In this document: piece after piece, positions 38,268 to 49,242 of the stretch
Numbering within the stretch: position 1 is the stretch's first letter
How the letters are laid out: the number at the start of each line of letters is the position of its first letter
From: Antitrichia curtipendula
Lineage: Eukaryota > Streptophyta > Bryopsida > Hypnales > Leucodontaceae
Direction of reading: 5' to 3'
Length of the DNA: 64,000 bases
Assembly: GCA_951230915.1 (NCBI GenBank)
Contig: OX579634.1
Span: forward strand, 14,658,725 to 14,722,724
The notes under the pieces: model-generated
The model's database searches: none
The model's input: the letters and a program-made list of their open reading frames with translations, nothing else
Told to the model about the DNA's origin: nothing
Position numbers and translations under genes: made by a program

Positions 38268-40679
38268 ATGTCGCAGTTGGGGACTGAACTAATTCCACAT
38301 GCTGTCACGGACAAGGGGATTCAGATCACGCTCATGTACAGCAAAAGCAGTCACCAGATCCTGTTTGTGGAAGCTGGAAAGGACTTTGTGGATCTTGTTG
38401 TGGGGTTTCTGACCCTGTCCATTGGCTGCGTCGTCAAGCTTCTCTCTGAGAGTAAGTGATTTCTGTGCCCTGTGCCTTGGACGCTTCAAAGCTACCCTCC
38501 AGAATTAACCCTGTTGGACCAGGAATCCCAAACAGGGCCTCATGTTTTTTAGCAGTTTAGCAGGTCATTGTTTAGGACTTTCTTTTGTTCAATTTTATTT
38601 ATTTTTTGACCAATTTTCACCGACTCCGATGACATACAATTTGCCCAATCTGAATTATATTATATTCACAAAGTGATCTATCGAATCAATCATTTTAAAA
38701 ACAATGAAGTCCTGGTCCTTTAGAGGGTTCAGGTTTAGCAATGTTCCAGAGCAGGTGGAGATCCTTCTTTGGCATTATAAGTATCGGTGATTAGAGACTC
38801 AACTACTACTATTACTATGTTGTTCCAATAGTGTGAAAGTGTGCAAATAACAGTTAGGAAACATTTGTTGGAATTTGCTTGTGGCTGCAGATGCAATGGT
38901 GACCCCAAAGACAGTGGGCGGCATTGCGAATGTGTTCAAGAGTATCCAGAGACTGGAAGCTGAGGAGACATTGTGTGCCAGCAAGAAAATGCTGGCGGAG
39001 CTGAAACCAGTGTATGGGCTGGGGCATCTGGCTACGAAGAGTGAGTTGGGTGACTTGGAGCCCTGCCACTCTCGAGGCTACTTCACCTGCGGTGCCAGTG
39101 CTCACTGCACCTTTGTCTCTCCCAGGTACTGTGCGCTTCATTTGTTGACTCTGGACTGAACGGGAGAAGGCTTTGCATTGACTAAAGCCACATTTTCAGT
39201 GAATGTGAGGATGTTTTGAGTACATTGCTACTTAAAATGCGAGTCAGTGCTATAGAGTGTGCTAATGTAGCTGCTTGACGTAATTCTGCACCAGCTGCTT
39301 CATAACTCTGCTTAAAATGAGATTTGTTGGCTCTGGATCATAGCTACATCTATAGTGAAGGTGAGGAAGTTTGAGTACTTCAAAACAGAGACAGAGTGTA
39401 CAGTGTACAGTAGAACCTCTCTAAAGTATCAGACTGGCTAACAATATTACATTAGAGAGGTTATTACATTACAGAGGGTCATTACAGAGGGTCATTTGCA
39501 TTAATGACGTTTGTACGAGGTCCAAGCTAGAACCGGCAATCAATATTACCTTAGAAAGTTTTATTGCTTTAAAGAGGTGCTACTGTACTTTGCACAGTAG
39601 CCTTCAGCAATTCCATGTGCATAATAGTTTTTATTTTTTTGGCCATGCCGAGTACTTGAACGCGAATTGTAATCTGGTTCAGCAGGTATGGAGCCAAGTG
39701 CCCACGGCATCACAAGAAGATGACCACTCGCTGCAAGATGATGGATGATGGGAGTGACATACCAACAGGGGGGACACCCAACGGTGACAGCAATGGGTAT
39801 GTGAAGAGCAGCAGTAAGTATTTTGTGACTGACAATCTGGAGTTTTTTCCCAGCTCCAACTCCTTGGCTTTGCTGAAAAAGCTCAAGGTGGAGAACATGA
39901 GCTCTCTTGACAGCATTGAGCTTCGTGTTGGTACTGATGAGGTAAGTGTTATTAACAAGTAGATATTCACAATCTAATGAATAAGACCATTTACAACTTT
40001 AGCAGAATCAACGCCTTTACTTATCTTATGAACAAAAACTTTGGAAATCCACAACTTGGTACCATAATCAATTACAACATGTTTTAGTGCGTTGGAATCC
40101 TCTCGCAAATGAGGAGAAGACCGACGAAAATTTTCCATTTCATGATAGAAAATACTCAAGATAGCTCAAGTCACAAGCTAAATATGGTCTTCAGTCATTG
40201 AGAGTCGGTTACCTCACACAATTCTAAATGTAATATCCCTCACTAAAATAGTATAGTTGTAAAAAATTTTAACCCGTGATCATCAATGCACAATTCACAG
40301 TGCGTATCATGATTGACTCTCGTCATTGCAGGTATTGAAGTTGCTGAGGGCGTCTCTGACATCAGGAAACGTGCTGAGTGATGTGTTCAGCGAGCCTCTT
40401 CGAGAAACAATCGCAGTAGAATCCAGTCTTGGCCTCGAGATTTTCCCACTTGAGTCACCCAACCAGGCTGGAGAATCTGTTGTTCCCCTGAAGGAGTCCA
40501 TAGAGATTGCACGAGACTGGGGACGCGGGCTCTACAACGCCTTACGAGAAGTGCAGGACGCTGCATTCCACAGCAGCCTCGTCAATTACGTGAGAGAGAG
40601 GGAGCAACGAATCAGCTCCGCTCTGAGAGACCTGGATAACACCCCTGCGACACAAGACTCAAATGCCGTTCCTAGGTGA
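38268..40679 (+). CDS. DUF674 family protein, short N-terminus
   Basis: Four exons join in phase: 38268-38451, 38891-39125, 39686-39941 and 40332-40679, giving 340 aa ending DSNAVPR. The protein contains the DUF674 core IQITLMYSKSSHQILFVEAG..FVDLVVGFLTL, then NVFKSIQRLEAEETLCASKK, the CGASAHC and KCPRHHKKM cysteine motifs, SSSKYFVTDNLEFFPSS, LLKKLKVENMSSLDSIELRV and LLRASLTSGNVLSDVF. Unlike the two paralogues it lacks the N-terminal CxxCG motif. The start is the Met at 38268; 38247 is also in frame. At the end, CCTAG|GTGAGG is a good donor, but no downstream acceptor continues in phase into the exon-like piece at ~40968-41248. I therefore end the model at the in-frame TGA. Function of DUF674 proteins is unknown. 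Intron 2 carries an Emigrant-like MITE. Confidence 0.75.
38551..38729 (+). repeat. Interspersed repeat family 1, copy
   Basis: Located in intron 1 of the DUF674 gene at 38268. It shares an ordered series of motifs with copies at 43698, 47738, 48282 and 58820: AGCAGTTTTGAGTA-like start, TTTTGTGACCAACA-like core, GATTCTGGTGATATA-like segment, GTGATCAATCAAAT-like segment and a GGTCCTTTAGGG end. No coding capacity and no clear terminal inverted repeats. Confidence 0.65.
39143..39400 (+). repeat. Interspersed repeat family 2, two partial copies
   Basis: Two related blocks begin at about 39143 (TTGACTCTGGACTGAACGGG) and 39322 (TTGTTGGCTCTGGATCATAG) within intron 2 of the DUF674 gene. A third relative starts near 57757 in intron 1 of the MATE gene (TTGGCTCTGGACCGAAGGGG). 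Presence in unrelated introns points to a mobile or formerly mobile sequence. Confidence 0.55.
39408..39585 (+). mobile_element. Emigrant/pogo-like MITE
   Basis: The left end is CAGTAGAACCTCTCTAAAG and the reverse complement of the right end is CAGTAGCACCTCTTTAAAG. Both are close to the Emigrant terminus CAGTAAAACCTCTATAAAT known from Arabidopsis. TA flanks both ends (39406-39407 and 39586-39587). The element is 178 bp and sits in intron 2 of the DUF674 gene. Confidence 0.88.
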
Positions 40680-40967
40680 GGCCTTGCAAAAAATTAGTGG
40701 GTGCTTTTACTTGTTTTGTTCAACAATAGTTACTTTTTAAAATTTCTGCTACCAACTGGTATTCAATTCCCAGTTAGCAGCTGTTGACTGGCAACTGAGT
40801 TCCTTAACTAGTGGAGAGGATAAGTTTATGTCTTGATATGTAACCTGGTGCACAGCTTCTCGTCTCCCAGTTTGTGAACATTGCATTTTGCTAGAGTTTT
40901 CACTGACTGATTTTCGAATTTGGCTCACTTGCTTGTGCGGGCCTGGCATGAGACCAGCGTGGTCTCC

Positions 40968-41149
40968 AGCAGCAGCAGATCAAGCGCATCAGGAAAAGGG
41001 CGGACGGAGAGTACATCATGCCTGCCCCTTGCAAAGAAATGCTCATGTTGGAGAAGCAAGTGGACAAGATGATGACCAAGCTTTGTCACCTGACCTCGGA
41101 GCATTCTAAGCTCGAGTCTTCTGCTGTTTGTCCCGTGAGGCCCAAATCA

Positions 41150-41181
<32 letters not shown>

Positions 41182-41248
41182 CAAACCCCCTTGGACGATG
41201 TTTACAAACTCCCGTGTCCGACTTCCGTCTAGAGTGTGGCATCCCTGA
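40968..41248 (+). other. Unplaced exon-like segment with poly-Ala repeat
   Basis: After CTCCAG the frame QQQIKRIRKRADGEYIMPAP, then MLMLEKQVDKMMTKLCHLTS, is open to a stop at 41248 and looks like a helical or coiled-coil C-terminus. It contains a (GCT)n tract at 41149-41180 coding ten or more Ala. It follows the DUF674 gene on the same strand, but the phase from its last donor does not match by one base. It may be a decayed last exon, or an exon of another transcript. Confidence 0.4.
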
Positions 41249-42253
41249 TATAATCTCTCAAGGCTTCTTAAAAACGTCCGCAATAACTTTTGTGTACTGA
41301 TGTTGGAAAAGGTCCCTTCTCTCTCTTGGCTGTGACTTCCGACTTCTAGGTACTATTTATCCGTTTTATAGGCCATCGTTGACCCTGCTCTGTCGTGGAT
41401 TGGTTCATGGAGTTTCTTAGAAATGCTCGGCTCTCAGTCTTTCAATAAAGATTGGGCCCCTGGCATCACAGGAAAGCGTATTGGTCTTCTTAGGGAGGAA
41501 ATTACCTCAGTATACAGCGTTGTAACCTCCTCAAGAAGCTTGTATGGTCCTGAAATTGTGAGGTACTACGATATCGCAACAGTCATGAGGTGTTCAGATT
41601 TGAAAATTTGAAAGGAATATGCTCCAGAGACCTCGAGATGCAAGTGGCACTAAATCTTGTCTGTAAATAGGAATGGAAATCACCTTAATCGGCCAGGGAA
41701 CCTTTGGGAGAGCCTGTGGGTAACAAGCTTTAAAACACAGTATGAAAATCAGGTACTCACCGCCTTCCAACCATTTTACTCCTGTACTGTACTGGTTCAT
41801 TTTGTATGGCCCGTTGGGACACATCAGGTAGTGCTATTGTAAATTTCAGAACCGGCACTTCAAATTGGTGCTACTCTAATACAAATCTCTATCGTTGACC
41901 ACTTTTGGCATTTTCTAGAGATTACAGTATCAAAGAGGTTACGACCTTGAATGCAAGGCGCAGGCTGGGGATCAAACGTTCCCCCAGTCACTAAAACCAA
42001 ACTGTGAGCTTTCACCCATGCTTGCTATTCAGTTGCGGTGACCTATTTCAGCAAGATTACCTATCTCAGCGACTGTGTACAGCCCTGTCATTCCCTCCGC
42101 GCACATTTAGAGTCCTGTGTTTCCTTGTTATTAGTCCTGCCCGCCTTTCAATGGAGTCCCCACAAGAGAGCATTGGCAAAAAGGTGTTTCAGCACACTGA
42201 GTGAAAAATGGCTCTTTCTTCTCCTCAAAAACTGCACATTCAATCACAACGTA
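41249..42253. other. Convergent intergenic gap
   Basis: About 1 kb between the 3' ends of two convergent DUF674 genes. It probably contains both 3' UTRs. No gene or bounded repeat is supported. Confidence 0.5.
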
Positions 42254-44619
42254 TTAATGCCTCGCAGCAAGTTTTAAAATATTAGCAAATTTGATATTTT
42301 TTAGCGCATTGGCAACTACGTAGTAAATTAATTGACTGAAGAAGGGCTTGGGTAGCGTGGTACCAACGACTTTGACGTCCGCACAGTACTTGCCGAACAC
42401 GTCATTCAGCACATTTGTGGACGTAAAGGAAAATTTCAAAAGCTCTAAGACCTGTAACGAATCCCAGCGACCAACATCCACAAACAAGCACCATTGAATA
42501 CCTCTCTATCATGACAAATGGTGATACAATGTTGCATACATATATGAGGGCTAGCCAGTACACCATGACCTCTTTAACCTGACAGGCTGGGTCTAAAAAA
42601 CGACTACGACATAGGTTGAATACGTGACAAGCGTGCTACAGAAAATGACTGTTTAACAAGTTTGCAGAATATTCCGGAATGTCGTCTTAAAGGCCATACT
42701 AGAAAGGTCTGAGTGTACCTCCGATCTGACAACAGACACAGGCATGGTGTCCAAGTCGCCAACCCGTTCACATCGAATAATGTTGAGGGTAATGAGAGCC
42801 TTGATCGCCTCAGAACTTGCATGGACGTCAAGTGTGTTGGTGATCAAATACTTGGTGCCTTCCTTCACATAGCCTTCATCGATTGGGTTCTGCTAAACCC
42901 CGACTTCACACGTCCAAGCGTCAAAGCCAGATTGAATTCCGCAACTTCGTTCAAAGTACTCATGAAGAAAGGAACATGTGGGACATAATCAAGTGCCCCA
43001 ATGGCAAAAAGTGGCCACATCCATACTATAAAAATTGAATTAAATCACGTAGGAAGCTTCAAAGAGGGTAACAAAATGTACCAATAGAAAGAAGAAATCA
43101 CGCCCTAAGTTATTGAACTATAGAAGTATGTTTTGGACGTTACTATAATTGACCAGTAGCTTCCACAGTGTGTCGTTTCTATTTTTAGTTTCGGTACTGG
43201 GAGGTTAAAATGAATTACATACCAAGGAAGGAGCTGGGCTCGTAGGCAATATGGGGAGTTGTAAGCTGAGGACCCTGGTCGGTGGGCGAGCAGCCTCAGG
43301 GTCAAATGCTGCAGGAGCTGCAGAAATTTTAGCAGTCGACGGTCTGAGAGTAGATTGCCTGCTTTGAGCCCTAGAGGGGATCGGTTGCTTGACAGCGCAA
43401 GCATCCGAAGCACATGCTCGTCCACGCTGAGGTCGTGAACTGGTGCGACCTGATTCGTGACCGTCTGGCTGTTCCTGCCCAATTGGAGTTCTGTAAATCC
43501 GTCAGCTTACCGTCAGTGCAACAACTCTGAAATAGCGTTCTTGACCTAGCACATTGCAAAATGCGTCACCAGCACAAGCAAACTTAAGAAAAACATTGGT
43601 CCAGGCTGTTTACTAGTTGGAAAAATCATCAAAATGTGCACAATCATCATCATACATGCTATGCAAATATCCACGCCGAACAACTCTTTTTGTTTAGCCC
43701 TAAAGGACCAAGATTTCAGGGAAATAAAGTGGTCAATTTGATTGATCACATTGTGGAAATATAATTCAGAAGGACAAATTATATATCACCAGAATCAGTG
43801 AAGAGCATTGCATGTGTTGGTAAAAATTTTGGCAAAAAAAGGCACCCATATGAACTACTCAAAACAGCTAAGAAAAACATAGGACCCAAATTGGCCTCTT
43901 AGTCCTGTAGGATTTCTTTCCTGTGCAAGAGGCAAGGTCATGAATGGCATCATATCCAGACATACCTGAGAGTTTGCATCACTCTGCTTGTTAGCATCGG
44001 TCATTTGTCCAGGCTCCACCATGTTGAACAGAACTCTCATTTTCTTTTTGTGCTTAGGACACTTCGTGGGTGGACTTGTGGTGTAGAAAGAGCACGCATC
44101 TCCGCAACCGTAAAAATTTGGAGAATCCGTGCTCGCTGTTGACCACTTAGTTGAAGAGGGTGTGGCCGGTAAAGCCAGGAGTTTGCCAGCCCCAAAGGGA
44201 ATGGCTGGCTTGGGGTCAACCAAGCACTTCTTGTCAGCGCTCATCTCCTTAGAATCCAACCTTATGACGCTCTCAAAAATGTTGGAAATGGAGCTCATAG
44301 AAAAATGCTCACCGGATTCGCTCTTCCCCTTTTTAGGTCTTGGAGTGCAGGGCATACCAGAAAGTGGAGCTGTTTTGCATTCAGGCCTGTGAATCATGCT
44401 GGCCTCCTCCAGGAGTTTGACTATGCAACCCATGGGCAGGGTAAGAAACCCCAACAGTGTGTCCACAAAGTCTTTCCCGACCTCCAAACACAACACTTGC
44501 CTCGTTGCTTTGGAGAATAGCAGGGTAATGGGGATGGTTGGATCCACCTTGCATGGAGGCAAACCGCAGTTGACACAAAGCTCCACTTCTGCATCATCCG
44601 GTGGCTTCAAACCCGCCAT
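42254..44619 (-). CDS. DUF674 family protein, apparently intact
   Basis: Four exons join in phase on the minus strand: 43966-44619, 43223-43474, 42719-42889 and 42254-42451, giving 424 aa. Exon 1 encodes ELCVNCGLPPCK, the DUF674 core IPITLLFSKATRQVLCLEVG..FVDTLLGFLTLP, ISNIFESVIRLDSKEMSADK, GAGKLLALPA and the CGDACSFYTT / KCPKHKKKM cysteine motifs. Exon 2 is an 84-residue low-complexity linker; it is stop-free and in phase only with the second of two possible acceptors (GGGCAG|GAACAG). Exon 3 encodes EGTKYLITNTLDVHASSEAI, and exon 4 LLKFSFTSTNVLNDVFGKYC and the C-terminus ILKLAARH. The order and spacing match the DUF674 family. No function is known. The gene converges on its paralogue at 38268-40679. 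Confidence 0.85.
43698..43871 (-). repeat. Interspersed repeat family 1, copy
   Basis: On the minus strand it reads AGCTGTTTTGAGTAGTTCAT, ACCAACACATGCAATGCTCT, TGATTCTGGTGATATATAAT and CACAATGTGATCAATCAAAT and ends TTGGTCCTTTAGGG. This is the best-preserved copy. It lies in intron 1 of the DUF674 gene, close to the first donor site. Confidence 0.7.
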
Positions 44620-45742
44620 TTGCTACCAAATAATCGTCCCTCCTCACTAGGGTTCACAGCTATGAAGAATGAAGATGCCTTAGATTTGATGGATCTAGGT
44701 TGTTGTTTTCAGCAACCTGGATTAAGACAATTGCAACTCTGGCAGTGGCCATGTCGATCAAGCCTGGTTCGAGAGTCGAGCATAAGCCGCATAATGTAAT
44801 CATTCCAATAACGCGATAACCTGCATCGATGATGAGTTAACTCATTTCAGTAAAAAACCTAAGATAGATCTCAAACTTCACAAACTCAAGAAATTTGAAG
44901 GCTTACCAATGCCACATTTTTGCTTTCTGCAAACGGAAAACTGATTGCACCGATGCCCATTGTACTCCACGGTATGGATCGTCCGGTCTCTTCAACCAAT
45001 GCAACTGTTGCATTTACGTGCACTTAGACCAGAAATATATGTCTCATGTGGTCGATGATACCGCCAACAACGTTGTATGCAAATGAAAAATACGCAAGAG
45101 CTACGGACATCAAAGTTGACGCAGATCCTCGCCTGCATAGCCAGAATTCTAGCTACCAATGCCCTTCAAGATCTGGCAGATAGGTAACCTCTACCTGAGC
45201 ACCCAAGAGAGGTAAAGATCATGTCCGACAATAAGCCTGCAAAGCAGAAGATAAACTCGGAACTGATGAAGGGAATTGTCGGCAAGGAGATGCAACTCAC
45301 GCAAACACGTGCGAAACGTCTCAACCGAATTCCATGAGTCGCTTCGTAACCAGATTTCGATATCATTCACCTCCGACATGGAAAAGTCCGTTGGCCTTTT
45401 TTCATCCATGAAAGTACACGCGAAGCTGTCAAAACATCTTAGATGTACCCAAAAAAATTTAAGAATACAAACGTTCTGAAATTGCAATTCAATGGAGATT
45501 CAATCATAAAATGACTTTGCAACCAATGGAAGTAATACGGAATTTTACTGCGTGACAGCTACAAATCTATTAGTAGCAGAAAAGTATCGAACTTTTAAAA
45601 TGTACTAGGTTAACCTTCTGCAACAATCTGGTTCAGTGTATTTAAGTTAACACTAAGTTAAAGAATCGCAATTATAACTACACTACTATTCACACATATG
45701 AAGCCTAAGTCCACATACTCACTAGGCCCAACTAGAGCACTG
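44620..45742. other. Intergenic, one doubtful small frame
   Basis: Between the DUF674 gene start and the 3' end of the next minus-strand gene. A minus-strand frame at about 45191-45410, after a TTTTGACAG acceptor-like site, begins MDEKRPTDFSMSEVNDIEIW and looks more protein-like than its surroundings. I cannot assign it or link it to another exon. The rest holds nothing I can support. Confidence 0.35.
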
Positions 45743-48700
45743 TCACAGAGCCCACGAAGATCGTAGCATGAGGGCAGGGGTTTGTGACTGCTTATTTCGG
45801 AGGTACACTAAACCAGGTTGAAGTGTAAAACCACGCCCCACGTTGAGTTTCATAAAGGCCTCCATATGCAATTGCAGGTTACCTGATGCAAAATCACGCC
45901 TATCATGTGAGACATTTGTCATGCATCCAGCGAAATACAATGAAGCTAGAATTCAAACGAACCGCAAATATCAATAAGACAGCAAATCTAATTTTCTAGG
46001 CCATAAATTTCATTGTCCGATTGCTTCTGGCAGCGGAGATTTCGTGACTTTACCCAGTGCTTTCAATGCATGTGGGCAGTTACAAAAGGGAAACGTTGTA
46101 TCCATCAGGTGCATTCAAATGAGAGCCTCATACTCTAAAAGTTGGAAGATTGTACCTGAACCATCTCCAGTACCAGAGACGGAATTGTCTTCGTTTCTGG
46201 CAGCACTCCATAGATCCACCTTCGAGCTCCCCACACAGAGACCCCAATCAACTGTTTTCCCGACTGCCTTTGTGAGGCTCACACCCCATTCAATTTCTTT
46301 CTCCTCAGACTCATCGACCCAATTCCCTCGGTTGGCCTAAAACAGGTCACACGGTGGATATATAGATCGATTGTAAAACAGAATCTGATACGAAGCCCCT
46401 CTCGATACTGGAAATTAATATATAAAACATGATAGAAGGAAGTAAGAGCATGGATAAGCAACAGCGCTAACCTGAGCCCAGCCTGCAAGGCTCACATTTG
46501 CACCGACATCAATTTCTCCAGCCAATGCAATTGACTGCGTTGCGCTTCCATGAGGTTCTGGAACAGCATTAATTATTTGCTCAGCCTCACCAGAAGCACT
46601 ATTAGACGGAGTGCCAAATGATGGTGTTCGAAAATCACCCAGCGATGCGTTGTCCATGGATGTTCGTAAACCACGGCGACTGCTACTCATCTGCGGACTA
46701 ATAGAACCTGAGTTATGAGTATGACGAGTCTTGGAGAGAACCAGAGGTCCCATTTCACTCCAGCGTAGACCTCGGACAGAAGGATTGGTCCAGAAGCGAT
46801 TGACTGCTGAGAGGGAGAATACAGAGTTCTCCGAGGGTTGAAAAAGAACATGAGCAAGGGTGCTGAGACCAAGAGGCGCACCGGCTAAGGATGATCCAGT
46901 TCCCCAGCCTGAAAGGTATTGAGACAACGATATAAGTCCCATCTTTCCCTTCAAGGTAGCTCCTAGAGCAGAACCCACACAATGCCGGTACATGGCAGGT
47001 CCTACCCTTGCAAATTGTGTCAACGCTTGACCCTGGGAAGACACAATCAATATCAGAAACATTTCAACCTGATTCTGTAACACCTATCAATTCTCTTTAT
47101 CAGGGTGCATATGTATGTCGTCACAATACTGACCTGTAATGGATTCACAGTCTCGATTATGTCACTACCACGAGCTCCTAGGGGCGCGACCACAACATTA
47201 AAATCATCAGTGACTCGAGCATTGTACACCAGCTTGGTAACCGAAATGGGTCCCCCAAGCACGCTGCCATCACTACCAGAGTGTCCAGCTGAACATTCCG
47301 TGATCATCACATCCCTTTCTCTGTAAAAAGTCTCAAAAGTAAAGCGAGCATTCATGCCGGTGTGAAGGCCTTCTGCAAGCGCAGCCCTTGAATAGCGGCT
47401 ACTCTCATCGTCCAACAAGAGGAACGCACCACCAGCACAGACTTCTCCTGTAAGCCGCGTCTTTGCAGCACCTTCACCTAATGGAGATTGGGACTTTGAT
47501 TTGCGCAAGCCTGTGTGAAACTCAAGCTTGTCCAATCGCTCTCTGACCCTCATTAAGTCTTGGAAAGTCTCACGCTGGAGTCTTCTCAAAGCGGCTGTCT
47601 GCGTGAAAGAGAACTCGTCAGCAAAATGATACAGCGCACAAATGTAGAGGAACGAATCTATCGTCAGATAGAACATGCTCGTAATGCTATTAACCGTTGT
47701 AAATAACTATTGAGGGGCATGGCAAATACGCCTTAAATAGGGACAACCCTACGACCAATTCGATTGATCATATTGTGAAAATATTACTCCAAATGGGGTC
47801 GAATTTTATATCACCAGAATCTTTGAAGAACATTGCATCGTTGGTCACAGAAAAATTGAACAAAAGAACGTATCTAAATGACCTACTCAAAGAAACATGA
47901 AGCTCAATAGTGTGTGATGCTCGCAATGAGAAATTGCACAAGGTTTTAAAGATTACGAACCTCAGAACGCTTAGCAGTTGCCTCATCCCCATCTTTCTGC
48001 ACCGCGTGTGCCGCGGACACTTCCACCGACGCACCCCGCTTGTTTTCCATTCCACTGAATTGCCCACTGGAGCCACCTTGAGAACCTGTTGATATGAACT
48101 GTAAATAATCAAAAGTTCAATTCAATTCAACGAATACCAGCAGCCAGAGACAAACCCGAACTCCATCAACCGGATCAGCTTTATCAGTGCAAAGGAAAGA
48201 GAATTCATATCCCAAATGTTTGATTTCCTAAGACGTGAGATTTTTGCTATTACTGCGAGGATAATTCAGCCAAGCTTGGTATAACCCCTGAAGGACCAAG
48301 TAATCGTGGTACTAAAATGACCGATTCAATAGATCATATTGTGATCGGATGGGATCAAATTCTATATCACCATAATCAACGCAGAACACTGGATGCATTG
48401 GTAAAAAAACTAAAGAAAGTGGATAAAACAAGTCTCCATTTGACTTATTCAAAACTCCGACAAGAAACCTAAAGCTCAATTTGTGGTTACAGGTCAATTA
48501 GGGTTTAACTCCCATCAGCCCTACCCTCACCAGAGGTTTTGGAGGTCGCGTTTGCAGCTGTCTCGTTCGCAGCTCCAGGTCTCTTCCATCTTCCAAATAG
48601 AGTAAAGGGCGCCTCCCCCTCCACTGAATCCCCTGTTGCAGAACTCAAAGACGCCAGAAGCAAAACTCGAGACCTCATTGCAGGCGGTTCTCTACAGGCA

Positions 48701-49242
48701 TGTTCCTCATCTCTATCTCCCACACTGCTTACATGTGTTTCATGACCAAATTTTCCGCTTCCACTTCCATCACTACCGCTGCTTCCACCGCCACCCTGTC
48801 CTCCATTTCCATAACCCCCGCCAATTCCATTTCCACCGCAATCCAGTCTCTGAGTTTTGACGACATTGCTCCAAAGCGGCTGCCCAAACAGGGCACCACT
48901 TGACGAACCCGACGAATACCCGAAGAATCTCTCCCCTGATTCTCCAGAACCCCCTGCCGCACATGCCACAATGCGTTGTCCATTATGCCCTAATTCCCCT
49001 GAACTCTTCAAGATTCTCTTCGACAACGGCGGCCTAATGGTAACACTACCCCGACACAGCTGCCTAAACCCCAAGTCTGCTTGCGATCTCGCAAATTTGG
49101 CTTCACCAGACGAGGAATCATCCAGGAAATGCACTCTGTCGCCTCTGAGATTCTGCGAAAGCCGGGGCAAATTCTCTCTCCCGCTCGGCAGCTGCGACTG
49201 CAGAGCCGGAGTGGCAGAGCTGTGCCAAAACCCAAAACCCAT
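45743..49242 (-). CDS. Putative plastid envelope protein, LPTD1/TGD4-like
   Basis: Six exons join in phase on the minus strand: 48531-49242, 47961-48085, 47134-47598, 46472-47032, 46156-46336 and 45743-45882, giving 727 aa. The N-terminal ~240 residues are Ser/Gly-rich with a glycine-dense stretch at ~134-165. A short helix follows (RRLQRETFQDLMRVRERLDK). The C-terminal ~400 residues alternate polar and hydrophobic positions with many Gly and aromatic residues, as in beta-barrel proteins, and end LQPGLVYLRNKQ..LMLRSSWAL. From memory this C-terminal pattern resembles a plant family that includes the chloroplast outer-envelope lipid-transport proteins LPTD1 and TGD4. That assignment is tentative and no search was possible. 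The gene itself is well supported by six consistent exon junctions. Confidence 0.8.
47738..47892 (-). repeat. Interspersed repeat family 1, copy
   Basis: In intron 2 of the putative envelope-protein gene. On the minus strand it carries TTTGAGTAGGTCATTTAGAT, TGTGACCAACGATGCAATGT, GATTCTGGTGATATAAAATT and CACAATATGATCAATCGAAT, in the same order as other copies. Confidence 0.65.
48282..48462 (-). repeat. Interspersed repeat family 1, copy
   Basis: In intron 1 of the putative envelope-protein gene. On the minus strand it carries TTTGAATAAGTCAAATGGAG, TTACCAATGCATCCAGTGTT, GATTATGGTGATATAGAATT and ATGATCTATTGAATCGGTCA and ends TTGGTCCTTCAGGGGTTA. Confidence 0.65.
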
